Source: Arthrobacter sp. Bi26
Lineage (GTDB): Bacteria; Actinomycetota; Actinomycetes; Actinomycetales; Micrococcaceae
Assembly (NCBI RefSeq): GCF_918697925.1
Contig: NZ_CAKKMF010000015.1
Span: 1 to 64,000, forward strand
Length of the DNA: 64,000 bases
Direction of reading: 5' to 3'
The position numbers and the translations under genes are program-made. Of this stretch, positions 34,393 through 43,498 are shown one piece after another (position 1 is the first letter of the stretch; the number at the start of each line of letters is the position of its first letter). The notes below the pieces were generated by a model that was given only the letters and a program-made list of their open reading frames with translations, was not told where the DNA came from and searched no databases.

Positions 34393-37326
34393 CTACCGGC
34401 CGGTGAGCGACCAGGCGTCCTCTGAACCGTCCTCGTCATTGGAGCCGCCGTCGGCGCCGTCGTGGTAGTCGATCGCCTGGGTGCGGTTCTCCAGGTCAGC
34501 CGCCACGAGGTCCTCCGCGTAGCCACCCTGGCCGATGTTCGCGTTGGCGTTATCGCTCAGGGCCGCGGTCTGCGAGTCAGCGGCCACCGGGCCGTCCTGG
34601 CCCTTCATCGCGGCCAGCACGGCGGCGAGGTCGTCCGGCTTGACCAGCACGTCGCGCGCCTTGGAACCCTCGGAGGGTCCCACCACTCCCCTGGACTCGA
34701 GCAGGTCCATGAGGCGCCCGGCCTTCGCGAAGCCGACCCGGAGCTTGCGCTGCAGCATCGATGTGGAACCGAACTGGGTGGTGACCACGAGCTCGGTGGC
34801 CTGGAGCAGGACCTCGAGGTCGTCCCCGATGTCGTCGTCGATCTGCTTCTTCTGCGCCTCGGGAGCGACGTCGTCGCGGTAGACGGCCTTGAGCTGGCCC
34901 TTGACGTGCTCGACCACCTTGTGGATCTCGGACTCGGTGACCCAGGCGCCCTGGACGCGCATCGCCTTCGAGGCTCCCATCGGCAGGAAGAGGGCATCGC
35001 CCTGGCCGATGAGTTTTTCGGCGCCCGGCTGGTCCAGGACCACCCGGGAGTCGGTGACGGAGGAGGTCGCGAAGGCCATGCGGGAGGGCACGTTCGCCTT
35101 GATCAGGCCGGTCACGACGTCCACTGACGGGCGCTGGGTGGCCAGGACCAGGTGGATGCCGGCCGCGCGGGCCAGCTGGGTGATGCGGACAATCGAGTCC
35201 TCGACGTCGCGCGGGGCCACCATCATGAGGTCAGCGAGTTCGTCCACGATCACCAGCAGGTACGGGTACGGCTTGATGACGCGCTTGGAATCGACCGGCG
35301 GGTGGACCTTGCCGGCCCGGACGGCCTTGTTGAAGTCGTCAATGTGCTTGAAGCCGTAGTTGGCGAGGTCGTCATAGCGGGCGTCCATTTCCCGGACCAC
35401 CCACTGCAGGGCCTCGGCGGCCTTTTTCGGGTTGGTGATGATCGGCGTGATGAGGTGCGGGACCCCTTCGTAGGCCGTAAGTTCCACGCGCTTCGGGTCC
35501 ACCATGACCATGCGGACCTCGTCCGGGGTGGCCCGCATCAGGATCGAGGTGATCATCGAGTTCACGAACGAGGACTTGCCGGCTCCGGTGGCACCTGCGA
35601 CGAGCAAGTGCGGCATCTTGGCCAGGTTGGCCACGACGTACCCGCCCTCGACGTCCTTGCCGACGCCCATGACCATGGGGTGGTCGGTGCGGCGGGCGTT
35701 CTGGCTGCGGAGCACGTCGCCCAGGGACACGGTTTCGCGGTCTGTGTTGGGGATTTCGATGCCGATGGCGGACTTGCCCGGGATGGGGCTGAGGATGCGC
35801 ACATCCGAGCTGGCGACCGCATAGGAGATGTTCTTGGACAGGGCGGTGACCCGCTCCACCTTGGTGCCCGGGGACAGTTCGATTTCGTAGCGGGTCACGG
35901 TCGGGCCGCGGCTGAAGCCGGTGACCTGGGCTTCCACGTTGAACTGGTTGAGGGTCTCGGTGAGCGAGGCGACAATCGCGTCGTTGGCCTCGGTGCGTTC
36001 CTTGGGGATGGAACCGGGCGTGAGCACGTCCGACGCCGGCAGGGTGTAGGTGACGTCGCCGGCCAGGGAGAGCTGTTCGGTGCGCTGCGGAATCGGGGTG
36101 GGCAGCGGTGCCGGCGCCACCGGGTTGGAGGGGACCTTCGCGGCGGCCGCGGCGGCGGTGGGATTGAGCGATCCTGCGGCCACCATCCCCGGAGTGACCA
36201 GGGGGATGGCCTCGGTGGCGTTCTCGCCAATGGACCCTGCGGTGCCGAGGCCCTGGGCGGCCTTGATCTTTTCGACGGCGATCTCGGCCTGGGTGGGACG
36301 GCGCACACCGGGCGCGACACCGGCGCCCGCCTTGGCGCCCTTCGCCCCCTTGGCAGAAGGCGCCTCGCCGGCTGCTTCCTCATCTGCGATGACCGCCCGC
36401 TCGAACGCTTCGTCGCCGACGTAGCCTTCCAGGCCGGACTCGTCGTCGTGGTCCTTGCCGAAGAGGCGCTTGCGCTTCTTCTTGGCCGGTGCCGGGGCGT
36501 CGTTCTCGTACAGGTAGCTGCGGTCGTGGCGGTCGCCGGCGTCGTCGTCCTGCAGGTCGATGCCCATCAGGTGCTCGTAGGCGTCCCGCAGGCGGCCGGG
36601 GATGGCGCCGAAGGGGGTCGCGGTGACGATCAGCAGCGAAGTGAAGGCCAGCAGGCCATACACCGCGACCGGGACTGCGGTGTGCAGGGCAGCGAGCGGG
36701 GCGGCGGCGAGGTAACCGAGCATGCCGCCGGCCCTGCGCAAGCCGTCGAAGCCGTCGGCGACCGTCGGCTGGCCGCCGATGATGTGGGCCAGGCCGGATC
36801 CGGCGAACGTCATGATGAGGAAGCCGATGCCGATCCTGTTGTTGCCGCGGCCGTCGTCGGGCTGGCGGAACAGGCGGAAGGCGCACACGAACAGCATGAG
36901 CGGCAGCAGCAGGGACATCCAGCCGAAAGTGCCGTTGACGATCGCAAAGATGGCATCGGGCAACCAGCCCTGGAACCCCCACCACGCGAAGGTGGCAACG
37001 AAGACTCCCAAGGCCAGGTTGAACAGGGCGGCACCGTCGCGGCGGTCCTCGGGAGCGAGGTCGCTGACGTCGTGGCCGACGCGCCTGATGCCGGCGCCGA
37101 TCACGTGGGCGATGCCCAGCCATGCACCGGCCAACACCCGGACAACCCAGGGCTGGTGCGGCTCTACTACGGCCAACTGCCGGGTCCGCGCGGTGGCTGC
37201 GGTTCTACCTGCGGTGCCCCGCGGCCGGGCGGATTTGGATGCGGCGGGACTGGACCCCCGGCCGGGAGAACTGCCTGATTTGCCGCTTGAGTTTCCTCTA
37301 GGCGCGGAAGAAGTACGAGTCGCCAT
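34393..37326 (-). CDS. ftsK: DNA translocase FtsK/SpoIIIE
   Basis: FtsK pumps chromosomal DNA through the closing septum. The 977-residue product has four transmembrane helices in the first 250 residues, a variable Ala/Pro-rich linker of about 200 residues, and the motor domain. The motor shows Walker A VAGATGAGKSSFVNSM, Walker B YLLVIVDELADLMM and the arginine finger region RPSVDVVTGLIKANVPSRMAFATSS. The winged gamma domain ends near GRLMDLLESRGVVGPSEGSKARDVLV. A short Asn/Asp-rich tail follows. The ATG at 37326 follows GGCGGG; an upstream ATG in frame at 37377 is less likely. Confidence 0.95.
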   Translation of the reverse strand: MATRTSSAPRGNSSGKSGSSPGRGSSPAASKSARPRGTAGRTAATARTRQLAVVEPHQPWVVRVLAGAWLGIAHVIGAGIRRVGHDVSDLAPEDRRDGAALFNLALGVFVATFAWWGFQGWLPDAIFAIVNGTFGWMSLLLPLMLFVCAFRLFRQPDDGRGNNRIGIGFLIMTFAGSGLAHIIGGQPTVADGFDGLRRAGGMLGYLAAAPLAALHTAVPVAVYGLLAFTSLLIVTATPFGAIPGRLRDAYEHLMGIDLQDDDAGDRHDRSYLYENDAPAPAKKKRKRLFGKDHDDESGLEGYVGDEAFERAVIADEEAAGEAPSAKGAKGAKAGAGVAPGVRRPTQAEIAVEKIKAAQGLGTAGSIGENATEAIPLVTPGMVAAGSLNPTAAAAAAKVPSNPVAPAPLPTPIPQRTEQLSLAGDVTYTLPASDVLTPGSIPKERTEANDAIVASLTETLNQFNVEAQVTGFSRGPTVTRYEIELSPGTKVERVTALSKNISYAVASSDVRILSPIPGKSAIGIEIPNTDRETVSLGDVLRSQNARRTDHPMVMGVGKDVEGGYVVANLAKMPHLLVAGATGAGKSSFVNSMITSILMRATPDEVRMVMVDPKRVELTAYEGVPHLITPIITNPKKAAEALQWVVREMDARYDDLANYGFKHIDDFNKAVRAGKVHPPVDSKRVIKPYPYLLVIVDELADLMMVAPRDVEDSIVRITQLARAAGIHLVLATQRPSVDVVTGLIKANVPSRMAFATSSVTDSRVVLDQPGAEKLIGQGDALFLPMGASKAMRVQGAWVTESEIHKVVEHVKGQLKAVYRDDVAPEAQKKQIDDDIGDDLEVLLQATELVVTTQFGSTSMLQRKLRVGFAKAGRLMDLLESRGVVGPSEGSKARDVLVKPDDLAAVLAAMKGQDGPVAADSQTAALSDNANANIGQGGYAEDLVAADLENRTQAIDYHDGADGGSNDEDGSEDAWSLTGR

Positions 37327-37409
37327 ACCCGCCACGGTACCGGATGCCGGGCCGAAAACCCCGAATTTCCGGGGCATCCTGGATCATGTTGCCGCCGGCC
37401 GCAACGGAA

Positions 37410-37467
37410 AAACGGCCTCCCCGGCCTCCCGCGGCGCTCACGCTGCGGGTTGGCCGGGAAGGCCGTT
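37410..37467 (-). terminator. Terminator after rnj
   Basis: AACGGCCT pairs with AGGCCGTT and CCCGGCC with GGCCGGG, separated by a single mismatch, with an inner CCGC/GCGG stem. On the minus strand the structure ends in GTTTTTCC. It separates rnj from ftsK, which therefore needs its own promoter in the interval 37327-37409. Confidence 0.85.
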
Positions 37468-37524
37468 CACCAGGCATGCGCCCGGTAGGTGTGAAGGATC
37501 TACGCCCGGTGAACCAACTGAGGC

Positions 37525-39216
37525 TTACGCCTCAAGGACCACCGGGATGATCATGGGCTTGCGGCGCAGCTTGCGGTTGACCCACGTGCCTACGACCCGG
37601 CGGACGACCTGCTGCAGCTGGTGCGTCGTGTGGTCCGTGCGGTTCAGTACGGCCTCTTCGAGGGCCTCGTTGATCTTGGGGATGATCTCGTCGAAGACGG
37701 AGTCGTCCTCCGCCACGCCGCGGGCGTGGATCTCCGGCCCGGACACCACCTTGCCGGTGGCACGGTGGATGACGGTGATGATGGAGATGAAACCCTCGTC
37801 GCCCAGAGTCTGGCGGTCCTTGAGGTCCGCTTCCGTGACTTCGCCGACGCTGGAGCCGTCGACGTAGACGAATCCGACCTCGACCTGGCCCACGATGTCG
37901 GCCTGGTGATCGCGAAGGTCGATCACGGTGCCGTTGTCCGCGAGCAGGATGCTTTCCTCCGGCACGCCGGATTCGAGGGCGATCTTGCCGTTGGCGATGA
38001 GGTGGCGGGTTTCGCCGTGCACCGGCATGGCGTTGAGCGGCTCAAGGATGTTGTAGCAGTACAGCAGCTCGCCGGCGGCGGCGTGGCCGGAGACGTGCAC
38101 CTTGGCGTTGCCCTTGTGGATGACGTCGGCGCCGAGCTTCAGCAGGCCGTTGATGATGCGGAACACGGCGTTTTCGTTGCCCGGAATCAGGCTCGAGGCA
38201 AGGATGACGGTGTCGCCCTCGCCGACGACGACGCGGTGGTCGCCGTTGGCCATGCGGGACAGGGCCGCCATCGGCTCACCCTGGGAGCCGGTGGACATCA
38301 GCACGACCCGGTTGTCCGGCAGGTTGTCGATGTTCTTGATGTCGACCAGGATTCCGGCCGGCACCTCCAGGTAGCCCAGTTTCGCGGCGATGGCCATGTT
38401 CCGGACCATGGAGCGGCCCACAAAAGCAACCTTGCGGTTGTGGTTGGCGGCGGCGTCGAGGACCTGCTGGACGCGGTGCACATGGGAGGAGAAGGAGGCG
38501 ACGATGATGCGCTTGGAGGCCTGCCCGAACAGCCGGTCCAGGGTGGGTCCGATTTCCTTCTCGGCGGTGGTGAAGCCCGGGACGTCGGCGTTGGTCGAAT
38601 CCGACATGAACAGGTCCACGCCCTCTTCGCCCAGCTTGGCGAAGTGCCGGAGGTCGGTGATGCGGCCATCCAGCGGCAGCTGGTCCATCTTGAAGTCACC
38701 GGTGTGCAGGACGGTGCCGCCCGAGGTGCGCAGGAACACGGCCAGGGCGTCCGGGATGGAGTGGTTGACGGCGACGAACTCGCATTCGAAGGGCCCGTAC
38801 TTCTCGACCTGGCCCTCGACGACAATCTTCGTGTTGGGCTTGATCCGGTGTTCCTGCAGCTTGGCCTCGATGAGGGCCAAAGTGAGCTGTGAACCGACAA
38901 TGGGAATGTCGGCGCGCAGGCGCAGGAGGTAGGGGACGGCGCCGATGTGGTCTTCGTGACCGTGGGTCAGGACGACGGCGACGATGTCCTGGAGACGGTT
39001 CTCGATGTAGGAGAAATCCGGCAGGATCAGGTCGACGCCGGGCTGGGTCTCCTCGGGGAAGAGTACGCCGCAGTCAACGATGAGGAGCTTGCCATCGATC
39101 TCGAAGACGGTCATGTTGCGACCGATTTCCCCGAGTCCGCCGAGCGGAACGATCCGCAGGGTGTTCTTCGGGAGGCGGGGCGGCGTGGTCAGGCCGGGAA
39201 GGGCGGTTTGGGTCAT
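37525..39216 (-). CDS. rnj: Ribonuclease J
   Basis: RNase J is a metallo-beta-lactamase fold enzyme with 5'-3' exonuclease and endonuclease activity in mRNA decay and rRNA maturation. The 563-residue protein has the HxHxDH motif in VVLTHGHEDHIGAVPYLL, HSIPDALAVFLRTSGG, the GTGxxDF-like VLHTGDFKMDQLP, and the beta-CASP segments STNADVPGF and STGSQGEPMAALSRMANGDH. A C-terminal domain ends in RKLRRKPMIIPVVLEA. ATG at 39216. It follows dapA by 60 nt, a gene pair conserved across actinobacteria. Confidence 0.95.
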   Translation of the reverse strand: MTQTALPGLTTPPRLPKNTLRIVPLGGLGEIGRNMTVFEIDGKLLIVDCGVLFPEETQPGVDLILPDFSYIENRLQDIVAVVLTHGHEDHIGAVPYLLRLRADIPIVGSQLTLALIEAKLQEHRIKPNTKIVVEGQVEKYGPFECEFVAVNHSIPDALAVFLRTSGGTVLHTGDFKMDQLPLDGRITDLRHFAKLGEEGVDLFMSDSTNADVPGFTTAEKEIGPTLDRLFGQASKRIIVASFSSHVHRVQQVLDAAANHNRKVAFVGRSMVRNMAIAAKLGYLEVPAGILVDIKNIDNLPDNRVVLMSTGSQGEPMAALSRMANGDHRVVVGEGDTVILASSLIPGNENAVFRIINGLLKLGADVIHKGNAKVHVSGHAAAGELLYCYNILEPLNAMPVHGETRHLIANGKIALESGVPEESILLADNGTVIDLRDHQADIVGQVEVGFVYVDGSSVGEVTEADLKDRQTLGDEGFISIITVIHRATGKVVSGPEIHARGVAEDDSVFDEIIPKINEALEEAVLNRTDHTTHQLQQVVRRVVGTWVNRKLRRKPMIIPVVLEA

Positions 39217-39276
39217 AGTGCACTACTTTCCAGGCGGAGGCCGGGCTGGTTCTTAACGATCAGGAGTGGCTCCGGA

Positions 39277-40185
39277 TCAGGAAAAGACCATGCCCGCTTC
39301 CGCCAAATCCTCGCGGATGGTTGCGATCTCGGCCTCGCCCGGCTCCACGAGGGGCAAACGGACAACCGAGTTGGGCAGGACTCCCTGCCACTTAAGAACC
39401 TGCTTGGCAGCGACAGCACCCTGAATGTGGGTCATCACTGCGCGGACCACGGGGTCCAGTTCGAAATGTATGGTGCGGGCGGTAGCAAAATCGCCTGCAA
39501 GTGCGGCATCGATCAGTGCACGGAATTGCCGCGTCGCGACGTGCGCGGAGACGCTGACCAGCCCGACGGCGCCGGCGGCCATCCACGGCAGCGTGAGGCC
39601 GTCATCGCCGGAGTAGACATCAAGATCGGTGTTGGCCAGAACGCGCGTGACCGCGGCGAAATCTGCCTTCGCATCTTTGAGGGCAACGATCTTGGGGTGG
39701 TCGGCGAGCCGGATCATGGTCTCGGGCAGGATGGGCACGCCGGCGCGGCCGGGGATGTCGTAGACCATGACGGGGAGGTCGGCGGCGTCGGCCACGGCCT
39801 CGACGTGCGCCTGAATGCCGGCCTGGCTTGGCTTGTTGTAATACGGCGTGACGATCAGCTGGCCGTGTGCTCCGGCCTTGGCGGCGCGCTTGGCCATCTC
39901 GATCGAGTGCGAGGTGTGGTTGGTTCCAGTTCCGGCGATGACTTTGGCGCGGTCGCCGACGGCCTCGACGATGACGCGGAAGAGCTTCTCTTTTTCGTCG
40001 TCTTCCAGCGTGGAGGTCTCCCCCGTGGTGCCGGAGATAACGAGGGCATCATTGCCGTCGTCGACGAGCTTGCTCGCCAGTTCCGCCGACTGCCGGTAGT
40101 CGACCTCACCGTCCGTTGTGAATGGCGTGACCATGGCAGTCACGAGGGTCCCGAACGTGTAAGAGCGAATATCAGAGTCAGCCAT
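39277..40185 (-). CDS. dapA: 4-hydroxy-tetrahydrodipicolinate synthase
   Basis: DapA condenses aspartate semialdehyde and pyruvate in the lysine/diaminopimelate pathway. The 302-residue TIM barrel has GTLVTAMVTPFTTDGEVDY at the start, SGTTGETSTL, PYYNKPSQAGI with the proton-relay tyrosine, and the Schiff-base lysine in IVALKDAKAD. The ATG at 40185 is preceded only by a weak AAGG. A TAACAT box at about 40211-40216 (minus) may be its -10. dapB and dapF also lie in this window but in separate units. Confidence 0.95.
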   Translation of the reverse strand: MADSDIRSYTFGTLVTAMVTPFTTDGEVDYRQSAELASKLVDDGNDALVISGTTGETSTLEDDEKEKLFRVIVEAVGDRAKVIAGTGTNHTSHSIEMAKRAAKAGAHGQLIVTPYYNKPSQAGIQAHVEAVADAADLPVMVYDIPGRAGVPILPETMIRLADHPKIVALKDAKADFAAVTRVLANTDLDVYSGDDGLTLPWMAAGAVGLVSVSAHVATRQFRALIDAALAGDFATARTIHFELDPVVRAVMTHIQGAVAAKQVLKWQGVLPNSVVRLPLVEPGEAEIATIREDLAEAGMVFS

Positions 40186-40289
40186 ATGAAAAACGTTACC
40201 TTGTCCGCGGCATGTTAGGACAATGGCGATGGTGTGACGAACGTCAAAGTCGCCGGCCCACACGTCACGTTTAGGCCCTCCGGCCGGAG

Positions 40290-41054
40290 TCAGTGCCGCC
40301 GAAACCGCGCCAGGACGCTGTACTGGAGGCTCGCGGTCAACACCTCGGTGCCGGTGCCGGCCGCCTGCCGGAACGGAAGCCCGTCAGGGCCCCAAAAGCC
40401 GCTCAGACCGCAGGAGGCTCCGAGCGGCGTGGCGCCTGCCAGGTTCGCCAGGACGGAGAACATCCGGTTGTCCATGGCGCGGGCGCCAAGGTGCAGCCCC
40501 AGCCTGTGGTCTTCTCCGGCAGTATAGAGAGCCGAGACGGCATAGATGTCCGCACCGGCTTCCGCGGCCCATTCCGCGTGGCCGGGGCGGTCGGCGTCGA
40601 AACAGATTGCCAAGGCGACCTTCCAGCCGTCGATCTCAAGGACGGCGGGGTGGCTGCCGGCCACGAAGAGACCTTGCTCCGGACCGTGCAGGTGCGTCTT
40701 AAAACTGGTCTCGATGGTGCCTCCAGGGTGGACTGCGAGGGAAGCCAACCGCGGCGTGCCGTCCTCCTCCTGGAACGCGGCTCCGACCACGGCGGTTATT
40801 CCGGTGCGCCGGCAGATTTCCCGGATGCCGTCCAGCCTCCCGTCTGCAGCACTCAGCCACTCCCCCGGCCCCTCCAGCAGGTCCAGCCGGTAACCCGTCA
40901 GTGAGAGCTCGGGAAAGATTACCAGCCGGGCTCCGTGCGACTCGGCGTCTTCGATCAGCCGGATGTGTTCGGGCACGTTGGCGGCAATGCCGCCCTCCAG
41001 GGCCTCGTATTGGACGGCGGACAGCGTCAGCGCAGTAATCGAGCCAGTGGTCAC
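40290..41054 (-). CDS. Nitrilase-superfamily carbon-nitrogen hydrolase
   Basis: The 254-residue enzyme has the complete Glu-Lys-Cys triad of the superfamily: E49 (VIFPELSLTGY), K119 (TSFKTHLHGPE) and C151 (LAICFDADRPGHAEW). Related proteins hydrolyse small amides or carbamoyl compounds. No substrate can be assigned; the branch is close to bacterial amidase proteins annotated only as carbon-nitrogen hydrolases. Start is GTG at 41054. It lies 76 nt downstream of the LexA-box DUF222 remnant on the same strand and could receive read-through transcription from it. Confidence 0.88.
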   Translation of the reverse strand: MTTGSITALTLSAVQYEALEGGIAANVPEHIRLIEDAESHGARLVIFPELSLTGYRLDLLEGPGEWLSAADGRLDGIREICRRTGITAVVGAAFQEEDGTPRLASLAVHPGGTIETSFKTHLHGPEQGLFVAGSHPAVLEIDGWKVALAICFDADRPGHAEWAAEAGADIYAVSALYTAGEDHRLGLHLGARAMDNRMFSVLANLAGATPLGASCGLSGFWGPDGLPFRQAAGTGTEVLTASLQYSVLARFRRH

Positions 41055-41130
41055 CCTGCCATCCTAAGCACCTCCTCTTTCGATGATCAGCCCTTGCCCC
41101 TCAGGTCCCGCCGGCGGCCAGGACGGCAGG

Positions 41131-41658
41131 TCATACAGGCGGCCTGGATGGCAGTAAGGTGGACGCGGCGGCGCCGCCGGAGGGTGCCGATGATGCCGAG
41201 CAGTAACGCCCGACGGCGGTTTCCCGAAGTTCCTCCGCCCAAGCGGCAAGGCGCTGGGCCGCCCGCACGTAGTGGAACAACTCTGTTGGAGTGAGGGCGT
41301 CGATGTCGGTCTCGGCCAGCCGGCGGGCAAGCTCCGCTCCCGGCGGTTGCACAGCCAACGCCGTGCCTTCCCTGCCCCACTGAACGTCCTCGGCCGGCTC
41401 GCCGGCGACCAAGCGCCGGAAGAGGAAGTCCACGACGCCGGGGCTCATAGCTTTGAGGACACCGGCCCCCGACTCACCACCGCAGGTCCGTCCGCCGGGC
41501 GGGGTGCTGGCCCGATCAGGGCCTGACGGGCGAGGGCCCGAAGGGCCGGGGCCCGGAAATTGTCGGCCTGTAACTTCCCGGCCTAGGAAATCTGGGCCTG
41601 TGAATTCTCGGTCCCCAAATTCCGGGTTCAGGAAGGCAGACTCTGAGGCGTTGTTCAT
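41131..41658 (-). pseudogene. Truncated DUF222 (13E12-type) protein under LexA control
   Basis: Residues 85-145 of this 175-residue frame (LARRLAETDIDALTPTELFHYVRAAQRLAAWAEELRETAVGRYC) match the beginning of the DUF222 domain, which in full-length proteins is followed by 250-300 residues and an HNH nuclease. Here the similarity stops after about 60 residues in an unrelated Ser/Ala tail, and no HNH motif occurs in any frame downstream. The leader (residues 10-50) is a repetitive Gly/Pro/Arg-rich stretch. The start ATG at 41658 follows a LexA box and a TACGAT box without Shine-Dalgarno. Mycobacterial 13E12 genes also carry SOS boxes. Confidence 0.65.
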
Positions 41659-41670
41659 GCGCCCATCGTA

Positions 41671-41688
41671 TTCGAACATATATTCGAA
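41671..41688 (-). promoter_or_regulatory. LexA (SOS) box in the promoter of the DUF222 remnant
   Basis: TTCGAATATATGTTCGAA on the minus strand contains a full-consensus right half and one change in the left half. It occupies almost exactly the 17-bp spacer between TTGTAT (-35) and TACGAT (-10); the ATG follows 6 nt later. LexA binding would block this promoter. The box also lies 60 nt upstream of the divergent DUF418-like gene. Confidence 0.9.
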
Positions 41689-41747
41689 TACAAGACCCTT
41701 TCGTAGAAGGGCTGGAGCTGTGGTCCGGCCGAACATGAGACGATCAG

Positions 41748-43004
41748 ATGATGACCGCGCGCGGAACGACCACTGCTTCCCGGACAGTCAAGGGCCCCTC
41801 CTCCGGCGCCCGGCTGGCCGGCATTGACGCCGCACGCGGGCTGGCGTTGCTGGCCATGATGGCCACGCACGTGCTGGCGACCTTTGAGTCGGACCCGCAG
41901 CTCACGCCCACCTGGATCGGGCTTGCGTTTTCCGGACGGGCAGCCGCACTGTTCGCGGTGCTGGCCGGAGTCGGCCTCGCCTTGTCCACCGGGAAGCAGC
42001 AGCCGCTCCAGGGCCCCGAGCTTTGGGCGGCCCGCCGGGGCATCGCCCTACGGGCGCTCGTGATCGGCGCCGTCGGGCTCTCCCTGGGCGGGCTGGAAGT
42101 CAACATCGCCATAATTTTGGTGCACTATGCCCTCCTGTTCGTGTGCGTACTGCCCTTCATCGGGCTCGGGGTGAGACGCCTGATCGCACTCGCGGCCCTC
42201 TGGATCCTGGCACCCCCTGTCCTGGCCTACCTGCTGCGGCCCTGGCTGCTGTCCGCCGATCCGCCCCTGCGGCTGGGGCATAACCCCAGCTGGGAGGACC
42301 TGCCCACACCGGCAAGACTGCTTGGCGACCTCTTCCTCACGGGCTACTACCCTGTCCTGCAGTGGATCGCCTATCTCCTCGTGGGGCTGGTGATCGGCCG
42401 GATGGCGCTGTCCAAAGCAGCCGTGCCGTTCCTGCTGCTGGCCGCCGGAACCGCGGTGGCCGTCATTTCCAAGTGGCTGGGGATAGTCATGATGGAGGAC
42501 TGGGGCGGCAGGCAGGCGCTCGAGGCGCAGATTGGCGATCCCGCCTACCCGCTGGAGAGCCTGCTGCAGGTCAACCTTGCCGGCGTCGAACAGTCAGGCT
42601 CAGCGTGGTGGCTGGCCACCAGTGCACCGCACGCCGGCACCACACTGGATTTGTTGCACACCTCGGGGACAGCTGCCGCCGTGATCGGCGTGTGTCTTCT
42701 GCTGGGCCGGCTGGGCAACTGGCTGGAACTCGATCTGCTGCTCCCGCTGCGCGGAGCCGGGGCCATGACGTTGAGCCTCTACACAGCTCATCTGTGCATC
42801 ATGGCGGCCCTGCACGATCAGCCGCTGCTGCCCGGCTGGACCGTGGAGGGTGTGTACTGGGCGCAGGCCGTGGGGGTGCTGGTGACTGGCGCGGTCTTCG
42901 CGTCACTGGCGTGGCGCGGGCCGCTGGAGTGGGTGACCCATGCGGCCAACCAGGTGGGCAGCTACCGGCCGGCCCTGGCCCGCCAGCCGACGCGCTTGCG
43001 CTAA
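41748..43004 (+). CDS. DUF418/DUF1624-type membrane protein, probable acyltransferase
   Basis: A 418-residue protein with about ten transmembrane helices, starting with the RLAGIDAARGLALLAMMATHVL motif shared by DUF1624 (heparan-alpha-glucosaminide acetyltransferase-like) and DUF418 proteins. The arginine/histidine region and the later GAMTLSLYTAHL segment are typical of this acyltransferase-3 related clan. The substrate is unknown. Start could be ATG 41748 or the next ATG at 41751. It is divergent from the LexA-box DUF222 remnant and converges with the next gene, only 6 nt apart. Confidence 0.8.
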   Translation: MMTARGTTTASRTVKGPSSGARLAGIDAARGLALLAMMATHVLATFESDPQLTPTWIGLAFSGRAAALFAVLAGVGLALSTGKQQPLQGPELWAARRGIALRALVIGAVGLSLGGLEVNIAIILVHYALLFVCVLPFIGLGVRRLIALAALWILAPPVLAYLLRPWLLSADPPLRLGHNPSWEDLPTPARLLGDLFLTGYYPVLQWIAYLLVGLVIGRMALSKAAVPFLLLAAGTAVAVISKWLGIVMMEDWGGRQALEAQIGDPAYPLESLLQVNLAGVEQSGSAWWLATSAPHAGTTLDLLHTSGTAAAVIGVCLLLGRLGNWLELDLLLPLRGAGAMTLSLYTAHLCIMAALHDQPLLPGWTVEGVYWAQAVGVLVTGAVFASLAWRGPLEWVTHAANQVGSYRPALARQPTRLR

Positions 43005-43010
43005 ATTCGG

Positions 43011-43493
43011 CTAGGGCTTCTGCACTCCGGCGCGGAACATCCGTACGGCGTCGCGCATCGAAGCGCGGGCCCGCTTGCGGTCTCCGGCGGCATCGTAGGC
43101 ACAGCTGAGCCGGAACCAGGAACGCCAGTCCTCGGGGGCGGCTTCGGCCTCGGCGCGGTACTTCTCAAATTCGAGGTCGGCGGCTTCGCGGATGATCCGG
43201 CCGGCGGGCGTGCGGGGCAGAGTGTCCTCCGGCAGGCCACCCTCGGCTTCGAGGATCTTCGCCAACCTCTCGGTGCGGGCGCCAAACAGCAGCTCCCGGA
43301 TCAGTGCCCAGGCGCCGATGACCGGCAGCACCAGGTAAGCGACGCCGATCGCCTTCGCTACGAGGCTGGGGTCCGACATCAGGAGCACGGAACGCTGAAG
43401 TGACACCACCAGGTAGAACACAAGCAGCAGGGTGACGGCCCCCACCCAGATCTTGGTGCGGTTGGCTTTCAGGGCTGTCAAGGCGGCGGACAT
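43011..43493 (-). CDS. Membrane protein with TPR-like C-terminus
   Basis: The 160-residue product has two membrane helices (about residues 13-31 and 45-66) and a C-terminal helical part (EAEAAPEDWRSWFRLSCAYDAAGDRKRARASMRDAVRM) that looks like one tetratricopeptide repeat. No function is known. Its start is 5 nt after the dapB stop, so it belongs to the dapB transcript, as in related genomes. Confidence 0.8.
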   Translation of the reverse strand: MSAALTALKANRTKIWVGAVTLLLVFYLVVSLQRSVLLMSDPSLVAKAIGVAYLVLPVIGAWALIRELLFGARTERLAKILEAEGGLPEDTLPRTPAGRIIREAADLEFEKYRAEAEAAPEDWRSWFRLSCAYDAAGDRKRARASMRDAVRMFRAGVQKP

Positions 43494-43498
43494 CGGAC

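Noticed and set aside
35152..37278. 708-codon plus-strand frame opposite ftsK
   Set aside because: It is antisense to FtsK with no plausible start or ribosome-binding site and no domain.
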